Source of the DNA: Reticulascus tulasneorum
Taxonomy: Eukaryota; Ascomycota; Sordariomycetes; Glomerellales; Reticulascaceae
Reading direction: 5' to 3'
DNA: 64,000 nucleotides
NCBI GenBank assembly: GCA_001557505.1
Contig: LSAX01000009.1
Span: forward strand, 62,001-126,000
Shown here: piece after piece, positions 46,738-58,424 of the stretch
Layout: each line of letters begins with the position of its first letter
How positions within the stretch are numbered: position 1 is the first letter of the stretch
Position numbers and translations under genes: made by a program
Notes under the pieces: model-generated
Told to the model about the DNA's origin: nothing
Database searches by the model: none
What the model saw: the letters and a program-made list of their open reading frames with translations, nothing else

Positions 46738-47259
46738 CACATTCATAGATACAGTACCTATGTTTCAGAGATAAGAATCCACCTCATCAATGGGTGTTCT
46801 TCCCACAGGCCCTCCCAGCCACAGCCACAGCCCGCCGGCCCATCGCAGCTCCACCTTTCAGAGGAGCTTCCCGGTGCAGTTGCGAAGCAGCGTTGGCGCG
46901 CTCTCTCTTTAACTCTCACACTCTCTTCTCTCACAGCCTCTCGTCCCATGGAAACCTCGAAAATCCAACGAGCGTCGAGTCCTTCTCCCTCTCTGTAAAT
47001 CATCGTGCTGGCACTTGCTCTTCAGCTGCGCTACATTGCGATTGCGTGCATTAGCCCATTTCAAGTACAATCATCAGTGTCCCCCGCCTTAGATTGGCTG
47101 CACAACATATTCGCCTGACTTACTGTGGTGATCGCATGGTCCGTTACGAATCCATTACGACGCCGGAGACCCAGCAACTTCTTGGATACTAGCCATCCAT
47201 CCCCATTGCCAAAAAAAAAACGCATACCGACCTCGAGATTCTACTACAAGTTGATCACA

Positions 47260-49760
47260 ATGGCCCTCTTCGGCACCTCCCCGCCGACCGACTCGCCGTC
47301 CATTACGTCCTCCATCACCCAGTCCCGATCGCTCTTCGACGACGAACCGATGACCAAGTCGACCTCCAACTCGTTGTTTACCGATGATGGCTTCTCCGGA
47401 GCCGGTGGATCTCCGTGGGACCTGCCAACTCCCCGGAAGCCGCACTCTCGCGCCGACCTCCTTCGAACTCTGCTCCCGGCCTCGGATGTACCCGATTCTT
47501 ACATCGAGACCTTCGATACCGTCGTGAGAGAGGACGGCAGTGCTGGCAAAGTCAATGCTGGCGGCGTGGCCAAGGTTTTTGCTACTGCAAGACTCGGAGC
47601 TGACGAGCAGGCCAGAATCATGGCTATTGTAGCTCCTGCTGGGGGTGACATCGCCGTTGGTCGCAACGAGTTCAACGTCTTGCTTGCTCTCATAGGTCTC
47701 GCGCAAGAAGGTGACGCCATCGGGCTCGATGGAGTTGATGAACGTCGGAAAAGTACGTATTAGAGGCCTTGGCCAGTTATTTCATTGATATCCCATGTGT
47801 TGGCCCTGCTATTGGCTAGACCATTGACTTATCGTCGTCACAATCTGTGTGGGGTTCGTAGCTAATTACCACAACATTAGATCTGCCGCAACCAAAGCTT
47901 GCCGGGCTCACAACTGCACCGATGATGCCTCCCATCTCCGAGCTTGCTGCGAAGCCTCCTCAAGCACCTGCTACACCTTCCAAAGACCCAGTGTCGCCTC
48001 CAAAACCCAAAGCACCCCGACAGCCAGCCATGGACTTTCCAGATCCCGAAGTTGATCCTTGGAATACCCCCGACGTGCACAAGGGCCATGCGCATGCCCA
48101 ACCAATCAAGACGAATGGCACCAATACCACTCCTTCCGCAACCAACGGAAACGCCGAGTATGGCACAAGTCCAAGCACAGCCATCGCTGGACGAACCATG
48201 TCTTCGTATACGACTGCGACAGTAGGGTCAGGAACGGGATCGGCTCGGCAAGGCAGTAGCACCGTGACATCACCAGGAGGCGGTTGGGGCTATTTCGATG
48301 GTTCCACCAGCGGAGACGGCTTCACTGCGCCAACAAGCAATCCAACACCTGGTGCATATAGTGGCGATGGCGGCGGTGGTCGAGAGCCGGCTGGCAGTCC
48401 TCCAAGCGCGCCAGCACCACGCACCGTAAGCAGCGGTCGAACCGGCAACGCCGTCGAAGAAAACATCGTTGTTACCTTGCTGCCGGAGAAGGAGGGCATG
48501 TTCCTGTTCCAACATCACAACTACGAGGTCTCAAGCACCAGAAGAGGAAGCAAGGTAACCCGACGGTACAGCGACTTTGTCTGGCTCTTGGACTGCTTGC
48601 ATAAAAGATATCCCTTCAGGGTGCTTCCCCTACTACCGCCGAAGCGTGTTGCTGGTGAGGACTCCCTTTTCTGAGAAGCATCAGAATGAATGATAGCTAA
48701 CTGCCATACCAGTGAATGGCAACCACTTATCCAACGACGGAGCGTTCATTGAGAAACGGCGTCGAGGCCTTGCCCGGTTCCTCAACACGGTCGTCCGGCA
48801 TCCGATCCTCAGCCAGGAAAAGCTGTTCATCATGTTCCTCACGGTCCCGACGGTATGTTTGTGTGCCTATGCCACGCAAAATGACAATACTGACATGCCT
48901 TGTAGGAGTTGTCTGTGTGGCGAAAACAATCTTCTGTCACTGTTCAGGACGAGTTCACAGGTCGGGCATTGCCACCAGGACTCGAAGACTCTCTACCTCC
49001 AACGTTGGAAGGATTGTTCGAGCAAAGCCGTTCAGGCGTGCGGCGTGCGGCCGAGCTGTACATCAATGTTTGCAGTGTCATGGACCGCCTGGTTAAACGT
49101 GCTGAGGGCGTAGCAGCAGACCATGCGCGTATTGCGCTGTCTCTGAGCTCTCTCACCGAAACTAGCACCGATACCTATGCAACTGATGCAAACGAAACGC
49201 CCTTGCTCAACGATGGCCTGACGTCCATGAGCAAACATCTGCGCACATGTCAGAGCCTCATGGAAGACGAGAGCAGAGCCTGGGATGCGGGGGTCTTGGA
49301 AGACTTGAAGCGACAGAGGGATGCCCTCGTCAGTGTTCGAGAGATGTTTGAGCGACGAGAACGCCTGGATAAGGATAATATTCCAGCTCTCGAACGGCGG
49401 ATACAGAACAACGAAACGAAGCTGGCTACCCTTAGGACTAAACCCGAGGGGTTGGTCAAGCCAGGCGAGATTGAGAAAGTGGTTGAGGCCATCATCAAGG
49501 TAAGCCCACAAGATTGCATCCTTTTCGCGGCCGATGCTAACATCACAAAGGACAAGGAGTCCATCGTAAACCAACACAATCGCTCCGTCTTCGTCAAAGA
49601 GTGCATACGCGATGAGCTCGTTTACTTCCAGTCAACACAGTACCATGTCTCACGCTGGAACCAGGACTGGGCTCAGGAGCGAGTCAAGTATTCTGAGATG
49701 CTTGCCGACAACTGGCGTCGGCTCCTTGACGAGCTGGAGGGGATGCCTTTAGGCGACTAA
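47260..49760 (+). CDS. mvp1: Sorting nexin Mvp1 (PX and BAR-like domains)
   Basis: Mvp1 is an SNX8-like sorting nexin that binds PI3P on endosomes and helps recycle cargo to the Golgi or vacuole. Exons 47260-47752, 47881-48654, 48713-48852, 48906-49499, 49551-49760; 736 aa; introns 51-128 nt. Layout: an N-terminal region with an EH-like helical block (about 60-160; VNAGGVAKVFATARLGADEQ), a Pro/Gly/Ser-rich linker, then the PX domain at about residues 350-470. That domain includes RRYSDFVWLLDCLHKRYPFR (phosphoinositide Arg in RRYSDF) and VLPLLPPKR. A long helical C-terminal half (about 500-736) fits the BAR-like dimerisation module, ending in NWRRLLDELEGMPLGD. The start follows the leader and a poly-A run at 47211-47220. 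Confidence 0.92.
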
Positions 49761-50991
49761 TCCAGCAACACAGCCTTCATCTTGGTCTGCTGTTGTGGAC
49801 TCCAGCTGCATGGCATGGGAATTCTAGATTCCTATTCTTACACATCCCAAATTCCGACGCTGGTTTCGCAGAGCTACGGGCGTTACCTTCCTTTCAATTC
49901 TCATTAATGTGCTCAGCATCCTAGCATGGAGCGGAAGTTTGGCTGAAGAAGGGTTGTAGCCAATTGTTGTACGAAGTTGTCTTGTCCACCTCGCCTCAGC
50001 AATATGTATATCTCTCAAGGCAGGGCCCAGTTGTCGAATACCCTTCGGTTATGTAGATTGCTTGTTATAAACGATTGTCACTTGACATGCAGGTCATTTC
50101 ACGAGCTAGTATGCTCCATTTCCCTCGTTATGTTTGACCGCTACCTGGGTGCGACCCTGCTAATTGGCCGAATGATGAAGAACTGATGTCACTCGTTTTT
50201 TGGTAAGCGTTTTTACATGCTCCTGGCAGATCTCATCGGTACTGAGCAGAGACTGGCGCTTCCAGCCGATCCCCTAGTCGACCACATGCATCGTCCGTCA
50301 ATACCTCGGATTGCATGTGCTTTGGACGGATATTCAAACCCACCGGCATAGAACTCATAGCAAACCCCCCCCCCTGCACAATAATTCTCGCGGTTACTGG
50401 TTGCGAATAGCATCAACTCCCATGGCTGGTATGTACGTGGCTTTGAGATGCTGTAGCCCGTTGTAAGTGCATCTTGAAGATAAGGGCGTTCGAATAGGGT
50501 TGCCGCGATTTCCGGAAACCCCCACCGGGCGAATGTTACATGCGCACCCTTGCAATATCTTTGATCCAGGGCAGCCAGTTGCCAGTTCGAACGAGTAGAT
50601 AAGCCACCGATATTAACATTATTGATAAGTAGCGACAGATTCCCCTTTGATACATGCGTTCCCGAACCAGTCCTTTCCTTCATCTCTCGTCGTCTGTTGT
50701 CACATTGGTTGCCCAAATGTAGTCGGACACGATGAAATTCCAACTGGAAAAGAAAAGAACTAGAGATTCCTATTTTTTTTTGTCTACGACCCTCGAAACC
50801 GATCCGGACACAATAAAATTAAAGCCCTTCCATCTAATGTGCTTCCAGCTTGGACCCAGCAAATACATAACCTACTTGTTAACCGGACTACCTGTCCTTA
50901 ACCAAAGAGAGGATGGGCGAGAGATAAGAGAAAGCGCCGGCGACCAAAGAGATCGTCTGGTCGCCAAAGCCAGATTGGCCGAGATGGGCAC
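49761..50991. other. Intergenic between convergent genes
   Basis: 3' flanks of mvp1 and of the nucleotide-sugar dehydrogenase. A poly-C run lies near 50366-50376. The 176-codon minus frame at 50213-50743 shows no domain. Confidence 0.45.
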
Positions 50992-52347
50992 TCAACTGCA
51001 CCACATCTCCACATGCACGCCCTGCAGTTCGTTCAACAGCTCAAAGTCGAGTCCGCTTTGACGGAAGGCAACAATGATCATATCGAATTTCCGCTCCAAG
51101 GAGTCCTTGGTCCAGTCCTCGACAGCGAGACGCGAGATTTGTGGCACCGCTTCTTGTTTGACGAGAGGATCCACCCAGCAGACATCCACCTTCTCTGAGA
51201 GAAGGAGGCTCTTAGCCAGCTCGAGGCCTGGAGAATTTGCAAGGTGAGACTGGCCCTTTTTAAAGCCCATGCCAACAACGAGTACAGCCGGTCGACTGCC
51301 GGCCCTTCGCTCAGCGCAGAGCTTGTCGACGGCACGTTGAGCCACAGCTGCCGGTCTGGAGCGCATCTTCTCCGTCGCCGCTTGCAGGAGCGGGAACTGG
51401 CTATTTGACAGGAGGTAGTATGGGTTGACCGGGATACAGTGTCCGCCAACTCCAAGACTCGGCGTAAACGGCATGTACCCGAATGGTTTGGTGGCGGCAG
51501 CTTGGCATACCTCGTACGGATTGATTTCGTGCGCCAAGCATGCGTCGGCCATTTCATTGGCGTATGCGATGCACATCATTCGCTGGCAATTTTCGTACAA
51601 TTTCATCATCTCCGCGACCTCGGGCCTGGAGACGGGGACAACAGTGTCAAAGACCGCCGAGTATAATCGCATGATGGCGTCCAGGGAGCCCGGGACTATG
51701 TCATCGAGACCAGACACGATCTTGGGAATTGTGTGAGCTGGCGGTTCGATTCGGCCGGGGTCGACACGTTCGGGGGACATGCCGGCAAAGAAGTGACGGT
51801 CCTTTGCGAGGGGGCCGAGGAGCTCTCTCGTCATTCCAACGGCCACTGAGCTCTCGATGACCACAACCGATCCGGGTCTGGCGTACATGGCTACGTTCTT
51901 CAGTGCGGATCGCAAGAACGACGAATCGATGGTTTGGTCAGGGCGAAGCAGCGTTGGGACCGAGATTAGGAAGTGGGTTGCCTCGGCGAGATCACTAGGC
52001 TTCGATGTGAATTTGGCATTGGTTTGCGACTCATACTCTTCCTCGAGTTGCTGAACGCGAGCATTGGAGACGTCAAACCCCAGGACGTTGTATTTGGTCG
52101 CAAAGTTCCCAACCAAGTGCTCTCCAACATAGCCTACTCCGATTACCGCGACTAAGGGATCCGCCTCTAGGTTGATGGAGCTTGCATCAGTGCCAGAAAG
52201 CTCCTCGTCCGTATCGAACTCCTCGGTTGGTGGCGTGATGGGATAATACCCATCGTGAGAATAATCCCATGGCCGAGCTTTGCCTACAGAGAACTCGAAG
52301 GGGGAGGCATTGGGGGATAACTCAGGTGTGGGTAGCGAATTGGCCAT
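50992..52347 (-). CDS. UDP-glucose/GDP-mannose dehydrogenase family protein
   Basis: A four-electron nucleotide-sugar dehydrogenase making a uronic acid from an NDP-sugar. Intronless, 451 aa. A 65-residue Ser/Pro/acidic extension precedes the Rossmann fold (VAVIGVGYVGEHLVGNFA, about 67-84). Then come SVPT, VVIESSVAVGMTRELLGPL, AGMSPERVDPGR, the catalytic Lys segment MMKLYENCQRMMCIAYANE (about 247-265), and the catalytic Cys304 in GVGGHCIPVNPYYL. VLVVGMGFKKGQSHLANSPG opens the UDP-binding domain. The spacing and the SPERVDPG motif are closer to bacterial UDP-ManNAc/UDP-GlcNAc 6-dehydrogenases (WecC/WbpA type) than to eukaryotic UGDH. The substrate remains open. The lack of introns and the family type leave room for horizontal acquisition. 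Confidence 0.88.
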   Translation of the reverse strand: MANSLPTPELSPNASPFEFSVGKARPWDYSHDGYYPITPPTEEFDTDEELSGTDASSINLEADPLVAVIGVGYVGEHLVGNFATKYNVLGFDVSNARVQQLEEEYESQTNAKFTSKPSDLAEATHFLISVPTLLRPDQTIDSSFLRSALKNVAMYARPGSVVVIESSVAVGMTRELLGPLAKDRHFFAGMSPERVDPGRIEPPAHTIPKIVSGLDDIVPGSLDAIMRLYSAVFDTVVPVSRPEVAEMMKLYENCQRMMCIAYANEMADACLAHEINPYEVCQAAATKPFGYMPFTPSLGVGGHCIPVNPYYLLSNSQFPLLQAATEKMRSRPAAVAQRAVDKLCAERRAGSRPAVLVVGMGFKKGQSHLANSPGLELAKSLLLSEKVDVCWVDPLVKQEAVPQISRLAVEDWTKDSLERKFDMIIVAFRQSGLDFELLNELQGVHVEMWCS

Positions 52348-55313
52348 TTCAGAAACGAAAAAAACTCCTATAGCTGCTTGAAACGAATGGAAACCAAGCC
52401 AAGGGTGAGGTGTGAAGCGAGTGGTTGCTCAGGTGGAGGATGCTTGAATGATCCAATAAGTTGGGGAGGTAACAAGGCTTCTTGAAAGAGCTCGGGCAAC
52501 GTCGAGGTTGCCGAGGGATCTAGCACTTGATAGAGGATAACGGAAAAGAGTGGGAACGAGGTTTGTTGGAAGACGTCAGGCACAGCATGCAAGAAGCTTT
52601 GTTAAAAAGCCAGAGGAACTAATATGCAGACACAATGGCGCGAGAGAAAGAAGCAACCCACTTCATACACGTCAGCCTTGATCTCTCCCTCTTCGGGTCC
52701 CGAAGTACCTTTTACTGAAACGTCCGAGAAGCGTCCACGACAGCTTGAGACACGGCAGTTCCGCCGTCAAGGCCAATAACTCAATTGGGATCCTCATTCT
52801 AGCCACGGGGGCGAGTCTGACAAACCAACATAATAGCGGCATATGACGAAAGAGGGAACACAGATTGGTGGACAGACGCTTCTTGCATCCGACGATGCGC
52901 AGTTTCAGGCGGACACTAGCTTCAGCAGATTTGCCGCAGTGGTCTTGAATAACAGGAGACCATCAGCTACTAGTCCAAGATACCGACATTGTCATCGGCC
53001 TCGGTGGCTGGATGTCCATCTTTTGCTCTCCCCAAGGCGCGCAACCTACCGACGGCAGGTACAATGGCATCAGTCAGGCACGAATGGCAAAGCTTTCCTC
53101 CAGGAACCCAAATAGGACACGGCGGGATTGTGATAGACGGTTAGCTCACTCAGCCCTTGGCAGCCAGCCTGGGAAAACTCGGATTTCGAGGCGCGAGTTG
53201 GGATTCATTGTCGCTCTCTGGTACTCCGTCTGTACCAATCCTCCCATCCCACAATACCAAGAGTATTGATGCCATGCAGCTACCGGGCCGTTTAGTAGGG
53301 TCCGTTGGTGGGTGGGAATGCTTTGCTAACAGGACAGTGGTTATACAAATCGGTGCGGAAATACGGAATGCAGCATGGACACGGCCCTAAAGAAAGAGAT
53401 ACAAAGGCCGCACGTATTGGGGTAACCTTCCCGAATACCAAAGCTGAGATCGTCATCCACCTGGATGAATTGGCGGCGTCGCTGCTTCTCCGGATACGAC
53501 GGTCGTCTCATTGGGTTAGCTTTTGTTGCGCCAGGATCCAGGGGGTGAAGTGCTGGCGGGGGTATGCAAGCCGACTTCACGCAGGCTATTGTCTTGGCAT
53601 CAGCAATTGGGATGATGCAAGAAGAGAAGAGGGTAAAGACTGCGAACAAAGAGTAACGATGGGAAGAGCGAAGAATGATGGGCCATTGCGTCGAGAATGG
53701 TGGGAATATGCGAAATGCATACGCACATGCATATGCAAGAGCGCCCACACGTCAGGTCCAACGGCCCCACACACCGCTCCCTGCATGCATAAATCCCCAT
53801 TGCATAACAAAAAGACAAGCATTCTGCGTATGTATGTATCAGAGGTATCGACATCCCTGATGTGGATTTCAGCCGCTTGCATGGCGCCCAGCACCAAGGC
53901 GCACGCTAATGCCCGTGGACACCCCAGACCGCTAGCCAGCTTTCTTGCCTGAGCAGCAACACGTGGAGGATAGCAAACCCAATCACCAACTGGAGGGAGG
54001 GGGACCCGCCTTGGCTAAGCGTTGAAAATTGTGAAGGGTCTTTCGTTCAGGCACAGGGAACGCCTCTTACATTGGGGAATGCTGGACTCGAGCTTCTCAC
54101 TGGACAGCACAGCAATAGTGTCACCGCCGATCCCGTATTCCAACAAAAGCCACAACTGCATTTTTCTGATATTTCGAGGTTGCGTCATATCGCACGATAC
54201 TCTAAACGGAGAAGGTGGCGCCTTATGGAAGCATAGGCTGGAGTAGCGGTTCAAGAAATGGCAACAAACGCTGATGCTGCGCCTTCGGAATGCTCCAGTG
54301 GCTGGTACTCCTCTTCACAAAGCAGCACACCGAGGGGCTTGGAGGCAGCAGCACATAGGACAACAAGGCGTCTTCCACTAGCTCCCACAGATGAGATTTG
54401 AATAGCTGGCCGGTGGAATGGACTGATCCCGATCTTGCCATTGGGCTCTGGCATGGCGGCGATCCAAAGAAACAGAGTCCGGTATGGCGTGCAGCGAGAA
54501 AGTTGCATAGTTCCTTTGATGGATAACCCCCAAAAGACGTGTGAACCTCACGGAGCAACGGTTACAAGTGGCTTCGAGCAATGCGAGCACTTTGTGGTGT
54601 GTTGCAATTTTTAGAAATGGGGCCAAAAAAACAAAGAGGGGTGAAGCGCAATTGGAGCCGCAGGGCTGCCAAGCTTCGTCTTGCCAACTTTTTCGTTCCG
54701 TAGCTTGCATCTTCCTGCAGGCTATTTGTTGGTCCTCGAGTGAGGGTTGGTTAGTTGACTGGTACACGTCCGATGCCCATGGTCTAGCCAGTAGAGCGAA
54801 GCTTGATGTTAGGCAAGTCGTTGGCCGAGGAGGTCGAGCCGCGATTTTGTACCAAAAGGAACATCGGCGTAAGCTTAGTCAGAGTCGGACGATTTACCAG
54901 GAACAAGATGTTTGTGTGTTTGGGTTTCCCGGCTCATAGTCCCTCACGCATACTTGTCCGACATGAGTTGTTTCTAGGTAACTTGCGATCCTATTTGCCA
55001 AAGTCCCTTCCAGAACCCCATCGACTTTTGGTGGTGTCATGTCAGCACTTTGTTCCTGCCCGTGAAAGAGGCACACTCCATTGCGCTTTGAACTCGGAGA
55101 GACTCGAGCGCCATTTAAGGCAGCACTAGCTAGCTCATTACATACGTAATGTAGGCCAGCAGGAACGGACCATGGGAAAGATAGAATCTGACTAGACCTA
55201 GGTAAATATCATCGTCAATCGGGACACCACCGCAGATCTTTCAGCACGAGACTGAGATCTTTACTCCTTAACTTCATTCAGACAAGCGAATTGCGCGAAC
55301 TTGGAGCTATCTT

Positions 55314-55331
55314 TTCTCTCTCTCTCTCTCT
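55314..55331. repeat. (CT)n microsatellite
   Basis: About nine CT units in non-coding DNA, roughly 1.2 kb upstream of the chitin deacetylase start. Confidence 0.85.
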
Positions 55332-55441
55332 TGAGTCTTCTTTCCGCCCTAATTAAGGGTATTCTCCTACCGAGACACACACTAGGTCTTTGTCTCACCC
55401 TAATTCGAACGACCGCTTGAGTGAACGGAGCTGGTGTGCTA

Positions 55442-55454
55442 CCCCCCCCCCCCC
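55442..55454. repeat. Poly-C tract
   Basis: A run of 13 C residues, the longest homopolymer I noticed in this half of the window. Confidence 0.85.
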
Positions 55455-56519
55455 GGCCTCTTCCCGGCACGAGATCTTTTAATCCTAGAGCCCCGATAAT
55501 TGAATACAGCGGCTGCCGGGTCGCATCACCTGGCTAGCTCAGTTCCGGGATCGATGGATGCTACCCAACCCCCCCAGGCTCCCCAACTTTCAACATCAGC
55601 TTCGACGCGAGACGCAACTCCCAAAGTACCGGCGTTTCTTACTGCCTAAGCAATTCTTCCTGGCCTAGTAAATAACGCTACGCTACAACAGGGCGGGCTG
55701 CAGAAACTTCAGCTCCCCTGCAAGTGGGATGCTATGTTGTCTCACTCAGCCCAGTGCCGTCCAACAAAGGAATGCCTTGCAGAGCTCTTTGTTGAATATC
55801 CGCCCGCCCGCCCCGACAAACACATTCATGATCCGAGGCGATCAGATGCTTCCGAAAATGGCTGGCGTGGCACTCTGCGTCTCCCGAACTGGCAAAGGAC
55901 CTTCCACGAGCTGCTCGTACCTCTCTTGCTAGACCCGCACTGGCGTCTTGGTCTGGGGGTGTTGAGGACCACCTTTTGGGACCAGCTGTTCGTCGCCCTA
56001 CTTACGTGGATATGAACTATTCTTTCTTAGAATGGAGCCGGCCAGCCAAGCCAGGTAAAAGCCACCGTCTTAGCTCTGTCAATACGAGACCAACGACGTA
56101 AGCGTAGATGTCAGGAAATCCAGACCCGTCGTCCCTTGGAACCATGGAGCAGACTAGACGCTCTCGATTGCTAACATTTGACTCAATTGATTGGGAGCCT
56201 GAAGCTGAACATCAATACTTCGCTTTCTTTATCCATTCTCGCCGTTCATTCCGACCAAAGGGAATGCTTGGGCTCAGGTCGGCGTTTCTTGGCTAAAACT
56301 GGGCGAACACACTCTCTTCGCCTTTCAACAGCCGAGTCTGTGATCCCCCGCAGTGGCAGTCACCAAGAGCACTGTCGTAAATACCACTTGGCCGTCCTGC
56401 GTGCTGAGTTTGCCATTATTCTTATATTGTTGGATCATTTGGGCGGAGCCACGATCCCTTAACTCGAGTGAACTCAATTTGACGCTCGTTCTTCACCAAG
56501 TCCATTTTGCTGCATCGAC

Positions 56520-58424
56520 ATGCAATTTCTTCTACACTCTCTGCTCCTGGGCAGTCTAGCGTTGGTATCCAGCGTAACTGCCCATGAAACTAGAGACTTC
56601 TCTCCTCTGAGAAAACGAGCGGAGTGTGGTCCTGGTATTGGATCGTGCAATCCCGGCGACTGCTGCTCAGGAGCCGGATGGTGTGGTAAGACCGAGGAGT
56701 ATTGCGGCGGTTCGTCATGTCAACTCGACTACAGCGACTCCTGTGATACCTTGTAAGATCTGGCTGGCGAAAAGACTTTGACTTGCGAAGCGGACACAGC
56801 TAACAAATCCCATCATAGTTTCCCACCTCCTGGTGCTAGTACAGAGAGCATTGCACGACCCCAAATTGGAAGTGTTCCCTATGGTGTGTTTTATGCCGCT
56901 CCTCTTCACAATCCTCGAAGTTCCGTTTCATTAACAGCTTTGACTCAGGTTCGATCATCACCGATTGCGCTACGCCAGGTACCCTGGCATTGACATTTGA
57001 TGACGGCCCTTACATCTACACATCTCAGATACTGGACATCCTCGACAGCTTTGGTGTAAAAGCAACTTTTTTCGTTGCTGGAAACAACTTGGGTAAGAAA
57101 CGCATCGATGATCCTACAACGCCATGGCCGGCGGTCATGAACCGGATGTATGCTGCGGGTCATCATATCGCCAGCCACTCCTGGACGCACCGCAGCCTAG
57201 ACCAGGTTAACAGCACAATCCAGAAGACGGAAATAATATACAACGAGATGGCGTTCCGAAATTTGTTTGGCTGGATCCCTACATACTTCCGATCACCATA
57301 CCTGGAATGCTCAGTTGCCTCGGGCTGCCAGAATCTGCTCCGAACTCTGGGCTACCATATCATACATGTCAACATTGACACCAAAGACTACATGTACAAC
57401 ACGCCGGATCTGATCCAAACTGCTAAGGATCGCTTTTCCAACGGAGTGTCTACCAACCCAGCCATCAATGACTACATTGAGCTATCTCATGATGTCCATT
57501 ACCAGACCGTCGTCAACCTGACGGCTTACATGATCAACACATCACGTGCACGTGGCTACCGACTTGTCACTGTGGGCGAGTGTCTTAATGACCCTCCATC
57601 CAACTGGTATCGAGCCGCTGGAGGTGCTGTCACAACTGGACCGAGCAGTCTGAGCACCAGAACCACCAGCACCAGCAGCGTCGGGAGCAGCAGCACTAGC
57701 AGCATCAGGACCACCAGCACCAGCAGCGTCAGAAGCAGTAGTACCGGTACCAGTAGTATCAGAAGCAGCAGCACCACTGTCCCAGCGTCAAGTTCAGCTA
57801 CCTCGTCCCGAGCGTGCGGTGCCCCTCCCCCTTCTTCTACGGCATCAAGCTCATTCTCCCCCAGTTCCTCTTCCAGCACCAGGACGGCGACATCATCCTC
57901 AGCCGGGCCAAGCTCGACTCTAGTCACGTCCCCGAATCAGAGCTGTGGTGGAACCACCGGATACACGTGTCTGAACTCACGATTTGGAAACTGCTGCTCT
58001 TACTATGGCTTCTGGTATGTGACTCCGTTTGATCAGAACCTTTCCCATTCCCCATCACAATCGCTGACGCGTTTCTTGCCATGTAATAGTGGCTCCAGCC
58101 TCACTTATTGCGGGACTGGCTGTCAATCAGGCTTCGGATCATGTTCTCCACCCTCGACAGGTGTTACCGATACAACGAATGGCCTATGTGGCAGTAACTG
58201 GCAAGCGACATGTAAGAACTACGGCGACAAGAAGTGCTGTTCGGCATCCGGATACTGGTGAGTCTACCTTCCTGTAGTCTTTCGACATAAATGGAGTCAG
58301 CCCTGGAACGGCAGCGAGACTACTATGATTGATAGGCCAATGCTAACGGAAGTGAAAACACAGCGGTAGCACTGCAGCGTATTGCGGAAGTGGTTGTCAA
58401 TCGGGTTTCGGTATCTGTACTTGA
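56520..58424 (+). CDS. Chitin deacetylase (CE4) with three CBM18 modules
   Basis: Secreted polysaccharide deacetylase that probably converts chitin to chitosan. Exons 56520-56752, 56819-56883, 56949-58014, 58090-58257, 58364-58424; 530 aa. A signal peptide (MQFLLHSLLLGSLALVSSVT) leads into CBM18 number one (CNPGDCCSGAGWCGKTEEYC). The CE4 domain has all motifs: LTFDDGPY (Asp pair), SHSWTH (metal His), YFRSPYLE, LSHDVH. A Ser/Thr-rich repetitive linker (about residues 310-400) follows, then CBM18 two (NCCSYYGFC-GSSLTYCGTGC) and three (KCCSASGYC-GSTAAYCGSGC) at the C-terminus. Introns 3 and 4 interrupt modules two and three at the same place, inside the Cys codon after Gly-Phe/Tyr. Intron 3 (75 nt) has no stop in frame. 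Wall remodelling or protection of chitin from chitinases is the likely role. Confidence 0.93.
57640..57790 (+). repeat. Ser/Thr-coding minisatellite in the CE4 linker
   Basis: Imperfect repeats of ACCAGCAGCGTC/AGCAGCAGCAC-type units encode a run of TSTSSVxSSSTSS. They form the flexible, probably O-mannosylated linker between the deacetylase domain and the C-terminal CBM18 pair. Length is likely to vary between strains. Confidence 0.7.

Larger units (their letters stand above)
45574..47259. other. Intergenic hosting a miniature LTR element
   Basis: 3' flank of uL15m and promoter of mvp1. The 417-bp element at 46321-46737 occupies the middle. The rest shows only short frames. An AAGGTAAGGTAAGGTACC run lies near 46099-46116. 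Confidence 0.6.
52348..56519. other. 4.2-kb stretch without a supported gene
   Basis: The low end is the promoter of the sugar-nucleotide dehydrogenase. A plus frame at 53305-53952 is long (215 codons, first true ATG at 53368) but is mirrored by open minus frames and has no domain. A (CT)n run lies at about 55314-55331 and a C13 run at 55442-55454. The high end carries the promoter of the CE4 gene. Confidence 0.4.

Noticed and set aside
53305..53952. 215-codon forward frame
   Set aside because: The listed beginning is TTG (first ATG at 53368), the minus strand is also open across the same stretch, and no domain is visible. Kept only as a remote possibility.
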